From Nitrosomonas eutropha (GTDB lineage: Bacteria > Pseudomonadota > Gammaproteobacteria > Burkholderiales > Nitrosomonadaceae), in assembly GCA_014584635.1 (NCBI GenBank), contig JACTML010000090.1, positions 1 to 6,613 of the forward strand: a DNA stretch of 6,613 nt, written 5' to 3'. Every line of letters starts with the position of its first letter. Positions within the stretch are counted from its first letter, which is position 1. A program made the translations under genes and the position numbers. The notes under the pieces were generated by a model. It was not told the DNA's origin. It made no database searches and was given only the letters and a program-made list of their open reading frames with translations. Shown in pieces: positions 1-4,717 of the stretch.

Positions 1-71
1 GCAAACAAAGCCTGTGGAGTTTGCGCGATTGTGCTGGCGATTTTTTCGATAAAATCTTGTGAGCAGATCAT
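1..71 (-). CDS. Partial gene at left edge, N-terminus only; possibly a LegC-type sugar aminotransferase
   Basis: Reading leftward from an ATG at 71-69, an open frame runs to the window edge with no stop. It gives 23 complete codons beginning MICSQDFIEKIASTIAQ and continuing TPQALF. The only sign of a ribosome binding site is a weak GGTAGA about 8 bases upstream, and no alternative ATG in this frame lies upstream as far as the end of the permease gene. It follows the export permease by 104 bases in the same direction, so it probably belongs to the same polysaccharide operon. From memory, an N-terminal FI..I...I..TP..LFAL pattern occurs in DegT/DnrJ/EryC1-family aminotransferases of the LegC kind, which make amino sugars for surface glycans. 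With 23 residues this is only a suggestion. It does not look like the start of Wzt, the ATPase that usually accompanies a Wzm permease. Confidence 0.5.
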   Translation of the reverse strand, partial: MICSQDFIEKIASTIAQTPQALF

Positions 72-140
72 TACATATCTACCATTTGATCCGCTCGTGT
101 GCGGAGAAGAGGTAATTCGATAACATTGGGTAACCGGATG

Positions 141-175
141 ATATTGCGAAGCAAGGCATTTTTGCGGTGCAATAT
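141..175 (-). repeat. Interrupted hairpin directly after the permease stop codon
   Basis: In the minus-strand transcript the arms ATATTGC and GCAATAT pair perfectly (7 bp). Inside them is a 3x3 internal loop (ACC against TTC), then a second 4-bp stem GCAA/TTGC closed by a 7-base loop. The structure begins immediately after the permease TGA at 178-176. No run of T follows it, so it is not a canonical intrinsic terminator. It could be an RNA-stability or processing element between two operon genes. Confidence 0.45.
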
Positions 176-994
176 TCAAAGCACATCCGCAAACCCCTTT
201 CGTGTCTTCTGAAACCAGGCAAATCCCAGCCAGGCAAATACCGCAGTAGCCAGCCAATACAGTGCCAAGGTGCCCAGGTTCGGAATATTTCCCCAATAGA
301 GCAAATCACGGGTCATTTCAATCACAATTGTGAGCGGATTCAGATAAAGGAAATGACGATAAGCTTCCGGCAGAACGCTGGCGGGGTAAAAAATAGGGCT
401 CATGAACAGCAATATAGTCGTGAGGATGCCGATAAACTGGCTCACATCGCGCAGAAATACACCGAGAGACGCCAATGCCCAGCTCAATCCCATAATAAAC
501 AAGGCGTACGGCAGGATAATCAGAGGAATCAGCAGTGCGGTGGCATGAGGTATACCAAACAGTACAAGGTAGGCGATAAACCAGACCAGCAGGCTGATAA
601 CGGCATGGTAAAAAGCCGACAGTAAACTTACAAATGGCAGAATTTCCAGCGGAAATACCACTTTCTTGACGTAATTGATATTTGCCAGAATCAAGCCTGG
701 TGCCCGGTTGACGCATTCGGCAAACAGGTTGTACATGATCAGGCCAGCGAACAGAACCAGCGCGAACTCGGTTTTTGAATCGCTGCCGGTATCCCAGCGT
801 GCCTTGAACACTACGCTGAATACGAAGGTATATACCGCAAGCATCAGTAGCGGGTTGACAAAGGACCAGAACAGCCCGAGTACAGATCCGCGATACCGTC
901 CCAGAACTTCGCGTTTGGCTGAGGCATGGATCAAGCTGCGATTGCGCCAGAGGCTGGCAATCATTTCTATAGGCGTGGCAGGAAAATCACGCAT
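176..994 (-). CDS. wzm: ABC-2 type polysaccharide export permease, Wzm/TagG/RfbA-like
   Basis: This 272-residue inner-membrane protein is the channel-forming subunit of an ABC exporter that moves undecaprenyl-linked polysaccharide (O-antigen, capsule or similar) out of the cytoplasm. Family marks are visible. A short cytoplasmic N-terminus leads into RYRGSVLGLFWSFVNPL (residues 33-49). NYVKKVVFPLEILP (107-120) follows, then SPIFYP (199-204), NPLT (219-222) and a basic tail ending KTRKGFADVL. About six hydrophobic segments are seen, near 39-62, 78-95, 118-145, 152-178, 186-206 and 241-261. Length is typical of the family. The start is the ATG at 994; no Shine-Dalgarno precedes it (upstream TTTGCCTG). 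It lies 41 bases after mntA. A Wzt ATPase gene normally sits next to the permease, but the following reading frame does not resemble one. Family assignment is firm; the exact glycan is unknown. Confidence 0.92.
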   Translation of the reverse strand: MRDFPATPIEMIASLWRNRSLIHASAKREVLGRYRGSVLGLFWSFVNPLLMLAVYTFVFSVVFKARWDTGSDSKTEFALVLFAGLIMYNLFAECVNRAPGLILANINYVKKVVFPLEILPFVSLLSAFYHAVISLLVWFIAYLVLFGIPHATALLIPLIILPYALFIMGLSWALASLGVFLRDVSQFIGILTTILLFMSPIFYPASVLPEAYRHFLYLNPLTIVIEMTRDLLYWGNIPNLGTLALYWLATAVFAWLGFAWFQKTRKGFADVL

Positions 995-1035
995 CAGGCA
1001 AAGATTTCGATTTTTTCATGATAATCGATGGTTTT

Positions 1036-1350
1036 CTAAAAGAACCGGTTACAGAATGGCACACCAACCCTGTTGATATGTTCAACAAGCGCTGGATTAT
1101 CTATTTTATGCAGCAGGGATAAATCCACTGACCAGGGCAGGAGAAGATCATCTATCTGGTTTTCTATAGCCAACAAATCAGAGAGAGTCAGGTTTTCTGC
1201 CAGGATACTCAGATCAATATCTGAACCCGGACGATAGTTCCCTTTGGCACGTGAGCCGTAGAGTACGATATTTTCTATTTGTGGGTATTGACTGAATATG
1301 TTGCATATTTTCGCTATTGATTCTTCAGGCAGACCAAATCTGTCAGACAT
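1036..1350 (-). CDS. mntA: MNT-domain nucleotidyltransferase, MntA-like antitoxin
   Basis: This 104-residue protein is a minimal nucleotidyltransferase of the DNA polymerase beta fold. The catalytic signature is intact: G32-S33, exactly ten residues, then D44-I45-D46, matching GSX10DXD. A third carboxylate, D76 in VDLSLL, is placed as expected for metal binding. In characterised type VII systems MntA neutralises HepT by transferring AMP groups to a tyrosine near the HEPN active site. Here the partner gene lies directly upstream: its TAA (1355-1353) is separated from this ATG (1350-1348) by two bases. No Shine-Dalgarno is visible, so translational coupling is likely. The pair also resembles Haemophilus HI0073/HI0074, whose role is less clear. 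Toxin neutralisation is therefore inferred from motif and context. Confidence 0.88.
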   Translation of the reverse strand: MSDRFGLPEESIAKICNIFSQYPQIENIVLYGSRAKGNYRPGSDIDLSILAENLTLSDLLAIENQIDDLLLPWSVDLSLLHKIDNPALVEHINRVGVPFCNRFF

Positions 1351-1352
1351 TT

Positions 1353-1775
1353 TTATTTGGCTCTGGCTTGCATATCGGCTTCAAACTGCTCAAACAGCTG
1401 ATGATAGCTGTCAAGAATTTTTTCGCAAATTTCGTTGGCAACAGCTTCATTATAGGTATGAGCTGTCTGGTTGCGACTTTTGATCATTTCCATCCAGCCC
1501 TCGCCATTTGTAATGAGCCCGTTCTTGAAGGCAACGCGAATGGCGTCGCGTGAGCCGGTAATTTCCGGATTACCCTGATACAGGAAGTAATCCTTTATGA
1601 CATTCCAGGCCAGCTCGAAAACAAACTCAAAAGCCTGGATGAGCCCCTGCTTCTCCAGATCTGTCAGCTTGCGGGTGGATGCCAGCGTTACGGCACTGGC
1701 CAGACGTTGGCGAGCTTTTTTGTAGCTGTCCAGACGTTGCAACCAGCGTATATCTTGGGGGATGGAGGTATTCAT
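1353..1775 (-). CDS. hepT: HEPN-domain protein, HepT-like toxin / HI0074-type nucleotidyltransferase partner
   Basis: This 140-residue, mostly helical protein belongs to the HI0074-like HEPN group. The predicted ribonuclease motif RX4HXY is complete: R101-N-Q-T-A-H106-T-Y108. Y108 is the position that MntA adenylylates in studied HepT-MntA pairs. Other family marks include the helix AFEFVFELAWNVIKDYF (residues 48-64) and the stretch around GSRDAIRVAF (74-83). Known HepT proteins cleave RNA (tRNA in some cases) until modified by MntA. The start is the ATG at 1775; the preceding ACATCTCTGTTGC has no Shine-Dalgarno. It is the first gene after the ops-bearing leader, with mntA two bases downstream. 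Toxin-before-antitoxin order is common for HEPN/MNT pairs. Toxicity is inferred, because related HI0074 proteins were first described only as nucleotidyltransferase-binding partners. Confidence 0.88.
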   Translation of the reverse strand: MNTSIPQDIRWLQRLDSYKKARQRLASAVTLASTRKLTDLEKQGLIQAFEFVFELAWNVIKDYFLYQGNPEITGSRDAIRVAFKNGLITNGEGWMEMIKSRNQTAHTYNEAVANEICEKILDSYHQLFEQFEADMQARAK

Positions 1776-1864
1776 GCAACAGAGATGTTTTTGTGTGATG
1801 TGCGACGATCTGCAGTATCAAGCGCAAATGCTGGTAATTATCCGAAGACTGCCTTTATCCGGGG

Positions 1865-1876
1865 CACGCTACCGCC
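1865..1876 (-). promoter_or_regulatory. ops element (operon polarity suppressor), RfaH recruitment site
   Basis: The minus strand reads GGCGGTAGCGTG here, identical over all 12 bases to the ops element of enterobacterial JUMPstart leaders. RNA polymerase pauses at ops and the exposed non-template strand binds the N-terminal domain of RfaH, which then stays on polymerase and suppresses termination. The site is about 90 bases before hepT, in the correct orientation, and about 185 bases after the stop codon of an rfaH gene. Orientation, position and the linked regulator make chance an unlikely explanation. Confidence 0.9.
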
Positions 1877-1926
1877 ATTCTGCAACAAGGTCAGCAGAAC
1901 AGTTTTAGGGATATTTGTTTATGCGG

Positions 1927-1940
1927 GGAGCGTAAGCTCC
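1927..1940. repeat. Short perfect hairpin in the leader
   Basis: GGAGC (1927-1931) and GCTCC (1936-1940) form a 5-bp stem around the 4-base loop GTAA on the plus strand (TTAC on the transcribed minus strand). Two flanking G-T pairs could extend it on the plus strand. No T-run follows on either strand, so it is not a typical terminator. It lies about 50 bases upstream of ops. Confidence 0.4.
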
Positions 1941-1952
1941 TTAATAGCTACC
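1940..1952 (-). promoter_or_regulatory. JUMPstart-like upstream segment, displaced from ops
   Basis: The minus strand reads GGTAGCTATTAAG, which differs by one base from the GGTAGCTGTTAAG that, as I recall it, forms the upstream part of the classical 39-base JUMPstart sequence. There that segment sits only a few bases before ops; here 63 bases separate the two. It may be a split JUMPstart or a coincidence. Confidence 0.35.
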
Positions 1953-1977
1953 TTGAGATAGCAGCTTTGCATATGCG

Positions 1978-1988
1978 GGCGATATTTT
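1978..1988. repeat. Direct repeat GGCGATATTTT, copy 1
   Basis: This 11-base sequence recurs exactly at 2052-2062, with starts 74 bases apart. Copy 1 lies inside the leader. Function unknown; it may be a protein site or chance. Confidence 0.35.
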
Positions 1989-2051
1989 GCCACATGGCTG
2001 CAGGTAACAAAAGTTTTTGCCGGATGATCGAAGTGGCAACAGACAGAATCA

Positions 2052-2062
2052 GGCGATATTTT
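2052..2062. repeat. Direct repeat GGCGATATTTT, copy 2
   Basis: This is the second exact copy of the 11-base sequence at 1978-1988. It ends on the last base of the rfaH stop codon. Confidence 0.35.
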
Positions 2063-2550
2063 CAGTTTATTTTACGCAGGCTGGCCGGGGTTACGCGCAT
2101 CGCAGTTGGTTTGCTCAGCAGTTCGATCAGTACCATCACGCGGCGCTCGCCCTCTGCCATTTGGTAGATGCCTTCGATACCGGCAAATGCCCCTTCGGTA
2201 ATACGCACTTTTTCTCCGGGTTTGAATAATGGTTCGGGGTTGCTTTGAAGAGAAGCTTCTTGTGCCTGTAAAAGTGCAATCAGGTCATCATCAATTCGCG
2301 CGGGTTCGGATCCAAAACATACCAGGCGGTTAACGCCCCTGGTTGAACGGACAGATCCCCAGCTTTTAGCAGATCCTGGTTGGATAAAGAGATAACGCGG
2401 GAACAGCGGTTCATTGACTACCGCTAAACTGCCTTGTCTGATTTTTTCTGTAGAAAGCATGGGCAGATAACACTGATATCCCTGCTGCTGAAGATTCTGA
2501 AGCGCGCATTTCTCCTGCTTGGGTTTGGTGTGGACGAGATACCAGTTCAT
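2062..2550 (-). CDS. rfaH: Transcription antiterminator RfaH (NusG paralogue)
   Basis: This 162-residue protein matches E. coli RfaH in length. RfaH joins RNA polymerase at ops sites, prevents pausing and Rho termination, and recruits ribosomes to long envelope operons. The NGN domain starts WYLVHTK (residues 3-9) and includes EPLFPRYLF (47-55) and STRGV (69-73). The KOW domain starts near FKPGEKVRITEGAF (109-122). By alignment from memory, K9, T70 and R71 correspond to DNA-contacting K10, T72 and R73 of E. coli. E47 and R137 correspond to the E48-R138 salt bridge that holds the two domains together in the autoinhibited fold. I chose the ATG at 2550 over the in-frame GTG at 2556, because GGAGAG (2561-2556) sits 5 bases before the ATG and overlaps the GTG. 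Downstream lie an ops site and polysaccharide genes in the same direction. Confidence 0.93.
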   Translation of the reverse strand: MNWYLVHTKPKQEKCALQNLQQQGYQCYLPMLSTEKIRQGSLAVVNEPLFPRYLFIQPGSAKSWGSVRSTRGVNRLVCFGSEPARIDDDLIALLQAQEASLQSNPEPLFKPGEKVRITEGAFAGIEGIYQMAEGERRVMVLIELLSKPTAMRVTPASLRKIN

Positions 2551-2555
2551 AATCA

Positions 2556-2561
2556 CTCTCC
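2556..2561 (-). promoter_or_regulatory. rfaH ribosome binding site, decides the start
   Basis: The minus strand GGAGAG is 5 bases before ATG 2550-2548. The alternative GTG at 2556-2554 begins inside the motif and cannot use it. This is the clearest Shine-Dalgarno on the minus strand of the left block. Confidence 0.75.
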
Positions 2562-2584
2562 AAGATTACTTTACTGGCAGTATT

Positions 2585-2623
2585 TTACCCTTCAGCATCG
2601 TGGCGCATCAATGAATTTGTCAT
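2585..2623 (-). CDS. Possible 12-residue leader peptide upstream of rfaH
   Basis: An ATG at 2623-2621 preceded by AGGAG (2634-2630) with ideal 6-base spacing opens a 12-codon frame, MTNSLMRHDAEG, ending at TAA 2587-2585. The rfaH ATG follows 34 bases after this stop. The ribosome binding site is as good as that of rfaH itself. I recognise no regulatory codon run and no nearby attenuator, so this could be a small translated leader or only a chance match. The same frame can be extended upstream to other ATGs, but those lack a ribosome binding site. Confidence 0.3.
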   Translation of the reverse strand: MTNSLMRHDAEG

Positions 2624-2701
2624 ATTATGCTCCTGCTGTTTCATGGCTGTGGCTTTGAAATTCAGGCGCTGGAGGATCGGGGTAAAGTGAAAAGAGTTGT
2701 T

Positions 2702-2731
2702 TTGAGCAGCAGTGCAAGAGATTTTTATAAT
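2702..2731 (+). promoter_or_regulatory. Candidate sigma70 promoter for pstCAB
   Basis: TTGAGC (2702-2707, 4 of 6 to consensus) is followed after 18 bases by a perfect TATAAT (2726-2731), directed at pstC. It may give basal expression. Its -10 touches the Pho-box-like element, so the two could interfere. Confidence 0.4.
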
Positions 2732-2748
2732 TTTCATCAAATTGTAAT
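2731..2748 (+). promoter_or_regulatory. Pho-box-like element (PhoB site) upstream of pstC
   Basis: TTTTCAT (2731-2737), four bases, then TTGTAAT (2742-2748) follow the 7+4+7 layout of a Pho box. Each 7-mer matches CTGTCAT at 5 of 7 positions. PhoB dimers bind such tandem repeats in place of a -35 under phosphate limitation. A -10-like hexamer follows at the right spacing, and the downstream genes are a known Pho regulon class, which supports a modest match. Confidence 0.5.
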
Positions 2749-2758
2749 AATTGGTTTT

Positions 2759-2764
2759 TAGAAT
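2759..2764 (+). promoter_or_regulatory. -10 hexamer of the predicted PhoB-dependent promoter
   Basis: TAGAAT matches TATAAT at 5 of 6 positions and starts 10 bases after the second Pho-box 7-mer, the usual distance in PhoB-activated promoters. Initiation would fall near 2771, giving a leader of about 25 bases before the pstC ATG at 2796. Confidence 0.45.
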
Positions 2765-2795
2765 AAGTTTCTTCAACATAACCGGCTTGCTATTC

Positions 2796-3731
2796 ATGGT
2801 CAGAGTGCCTGTTCCAGTTATCAGTCATCCCCCTAAAAATCTGCGTCGCAATCACAAGCGCTATCTGAAAGAGCGAATAATAGAATTACTGCTGTTTCTG
2901 GCAGCTTCCCTTTCAGTTTTTATTACGTTCGCGATTATTTATCTGCTGATTTCAGAATCACTGGTATTTTTTGAGCATGTCCCCTTGTGGGATTTTTTAA
3001 CCGATACGCAATGGACGCCGTTGTTTGACGATGCCCATTACGGAATTCTCCCGCTTGTTTCCGGAACGGCTGTCAGCTCGCTGGTTGCGCTGGTTATTGC
3101 ACTTCCTTTTGGCACGATTATTGCCATTTATCTCTCAGAATTTGCTCCTTTTACGGTAAGGGAAATTGCCAAGCCTTTTCTGGAGCTGCTTGGCGGTATT
3201 CCGACGGTTGTTTACGGATATTTCGCATTGTTGTTTGTGACGCCGTTGTTGCAAGCCATTCTTCCCGATCTGCCTGGTTTTAGTCTTTTATCTGCAGGGC
3301 TGGTGATGGGAATCATGATTATTCCCTATGTTAGTTCTATGACAGAAGACGCTATGCGTTCTGTACCGATGCATCTGCGGGAAGGCTCTTATGCCATCGG
3401 TGCCACGCGTTTTCAGACAGCTGTCAAGGTGGTTATGCCTGCTTCGTTGTCCGGTATTGCTGCGGCCTATATTCTGGGTATTTCCCGAGCAGTTGGCGAG
3501 ACCATGGTGGTGGCAATTGCGGCTGGCATGCAGCCGAATCTGGTATGGAATCCCATGGAGCCCGCCGCAACGATTACTACCTACATCGTGCAGGTCAGTC
3601 TCGGCGATCTGCCACATGGCAGTATCGGTTATCAGACCATTTTTGCTGCAGGATTAACATTGCTTTTGTTAACACTGGTTTTCAACATTCTGGGACATTT
3701 GTTGCGTAAGCGTTTTCGGGAAGTTTATTGA
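2796..3731 (+). CDS. pstC: Phosphate ABC transporter permease PstC
   Basis: This 311-residue inner-membrane subunit forms the phosphate channel of the PstSCAB importer together with PstA. A basic cytoplasmic N-terminus (residues 1-28) precedes the first membrane helix (about 29-53), a periplasmic loop (about 55-85), and the permease core. The core includes LLGGIPTVVYGYFAL (131-145), the EAA coupling loop beginning EGSYAIGATRFQ (196-207) that docks on PstB, and RAVGET (231-236), a conserved stretch in the phosphate path. I prefer the ATG at 2796. A TTG at 2751 in the same frame would add 15 residues, but it lies upstream of the predicted -10 and has no ribosome binding site. The chosen ATG also lacks a clear Shine-Dalgarno. 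pstA follows after 50 bases. No pstS precedes it; the upstream neighbour is divergent rfaH. Confidence 0.95.
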   Translation: MVRVPVPVISHPPKNLRRNHKRYLKERIIELLLFLAASLSVFITFAIIYLLISESLVFFEHVPLWDFLTDTQWTPLFDDAHYGILPLVSGTAVSSLVALVIALPFGTIIAIYLSEFAPFTVREIAKPFLELLGGIPTVVYGYFALLFVTPLLQAILPDLPGFSLLSAGLVMGIMIIPYVSSMTEDAMRSVPMHLREGSYAIGATRFQTAVKVVMPASLSGIAAAYILGISRAVGETMVVAIAAGMQPNLVWNPMEPAATITTYIVQVSLGDLPHGSIGYQTIFAAGLTLLLLTLVFNILGHLLRKRFREVY

Positions 3732-3771
3732 TACAGCATGATTTTTCAGCGTTTGCAGAGTGATTTAATTC

Positions 3772-3775
3772 AGGA
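3772..3775 (+). promoter_or_regulatory. pstA ribosome binding site
   Basis: AGGA with 6 bases to the ATG at 3782 fixes the pstA start. It is the only good Shine-Dalgarno among the three pst genes. Confidence 0.6.
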
Positions 3776-3781
3776 ACAGCC

Positions 3782-4708
3782 ATGAATAATCCGGATAATC
3801 TTAATGAAATTCGCGCCATTATTGCCCACCATAAACGCTGGGATTTACTGGCGCTGACAGCAGGTATTATTGCTCTGATGATCGCTGTTCTGACGTTTAT
3901 TGCGCTATTTGGGAACATGGTTATAGATGGAATGCCGCGCCTGACCTGGGAATTTTTTACCTCCTTTCCCTCACGCAAACCGGAAGCTGCCGGTATTCTT
4001 TCCGCATGGGTTGGCACTACGCTGATTATGCTGGTCACCGCAGCAGCAGCCATTCCTCTTGGGGTGGCAGCGGGTGTTTATCTTGAAGAATACGCGCCCA
4101 AAAACTTTATTACCGAAGTTATCGAGATTAACGTTACCAATCTGGCAGGCGTGCCTTCCATCATTTATGGCCTGCTGGCACTGGGATTATTCGTTTATCA
4201 GCTTGGTCTGGGGCAAAGTATTCTTGCTGCCGGATTAACGCTTGCGTTGCTGATTCTGCCAATTGTTATTGTGGCAACCCGTGAAGCAATCCGCTCTATT
4301 CCTGTCACAATTCGTGAAGGTGCTTATGCGCTGGGTGCAACCAAATGGCAAACGGTTGCGGATCATGTGCTGCCCTATTCTGCTGCCGGCATTCTGACTG
4401 GTGTCATTATCGGGTTGGCGCGGGCAATCGGTGAAACCGCGCCGATTATTACAATTGGTGCGCTGACATTCATTGCTTTTCTGCCGGCATCCCCTATTCA
4501 GGACCAGTTTCCGTTTTTATCCTTTGAATGGCTGCTGGAACCGTTCACCGTTATGCCGATCCAGATGTTCAACTGGGTATCCAGACCACAGGAAGCTTTT
4601 CAGCATAACGCCGCTGCAGCTGGCCTGGTTCTGGTTGTTATGACCTTGCTGATGAATGGGCTGGCGATCTACCTGCGTTATCATCTGCGTAAAAAAATCA
4701 AGTGGTAA
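3782..4708 (+). CDS. pstA: Phosphate ABC transporter permease PstA
   Basis: This 308-residue inner-membrane subunit pairs with PstC. A short polar N-terminus (residues 1-20) leads to a long first helix (about 21-45). A periplasmic stretch with FFTSFPSRKPEAAGI (58-72) follows; the FxTxxPS pattern is typical of PstA. The core has GVPSIIYGLLALGLF (123-137), the EAA coupling loop beginning EGAYALGATKWQ (179-190) and RAIGETAP (214-221). The loop near 233-275 contains PIQMFNWVSRPQEAF, also characteristic of PstA. A last helix (about 278-298) precedes the basic tail LRKKIKW. The sequence is complete with no odd residues noted. It is co-directional with pstC (50 bases upstream) and pstB (9 bases downstream), so the three are almost certainly one transcript. 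Confidence 0.95.
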   Translation: MNNPDNLNEIRAIIAHHKRWDLLALTAGIIALMIAVLTFIALFGNMVIDGMPRLTWEFFTSFPSRKPEAAGILSAWVGTTLIMLVTAAAAIPLGVAAGVYLEEYAPKNFITEVIEINVTNLAGVPSIIYGLLALGLFVYQLGLGQSILAAGLTLALLILPIVIVATREAIRSIPVTIREGAYALGATKWQTVADHVLPYSAAGILTGVIIGLARAIGETAPIITIGALTFIAFLPASPIQDQFPFLSFEWLLEPFTVMPIQMFNWVSRPQEAFQHNAAAAGLVLVVMTLLMNGLAIYLRYHLRKKIKW

Positions 4709-4717
4709 ATCAAAGCC

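Larger units (their letters stand above)
1776..2061 (-). other. Untranslated leader between rfaH and hepT, carrying ops
   Basis: This 286-base stretch contains no convincing coding frame. In the direction of transcription it holds two copies of an 11-base direct repeat, a segment resembling the upstream half of JUMPstart, a small perfect hairpin, the exact ops element, and about 90 bases with no ribosome binding site before hepT. I see no hairpin followed by a T-run between the rfaH stop and ops, so read-through from rfaH is possible. I also could not identify a convincing separate promoter inside it. Confidence 0.6.

Noticed and set aside
167..625. Plus-strand open frame of 152 residues opposite the export permease
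   Set aside because: It lies entirely opposite the strongly supported permease gene, is rich in Gln and charged residues with no recognisable domain, and has no ribosome binding site.
675..1076. Plus-strand open frame of 133 residues across the permease start
   Set aside because: It is antisense to the permease N-terminus, its composition is unlike a real protein, and no family is recognised.
1927..1940. Leader hairpin as an intrinsic terminator for rfaH
   Set aside because: The stem is only 5 bp and no T-run follows in the minus-strand direction (CCGCATAAAC follows).
2551..2556. GTG at 2556 as the rfaH start
   Set aside because: The GTG overlaps the GGAGAG ribosome site. The ATG at 2550 is correctly spaced and gives the family N-terminus MNWYLVHTK.
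2751..2795. TTG at 2751 as the pstC start, adding 15 residues
   Set aside because: It lies upstream of the predicted -10 at 2759-2764, has no Shine-Dalgarno, and adds hydrophobic residues unusual before the basic PstC N-terminus.
2585..2797. Minus-strand 70-residue frame covering the rfaH-pstC intergenic region
   Set aside because: The full-length frame starts opposite the pstC start and crosses the predicted Pho promoter, and its first ATG has no ribosome site. Only the last 12 codons have a plausible start, and these are listed separately with low confidence.
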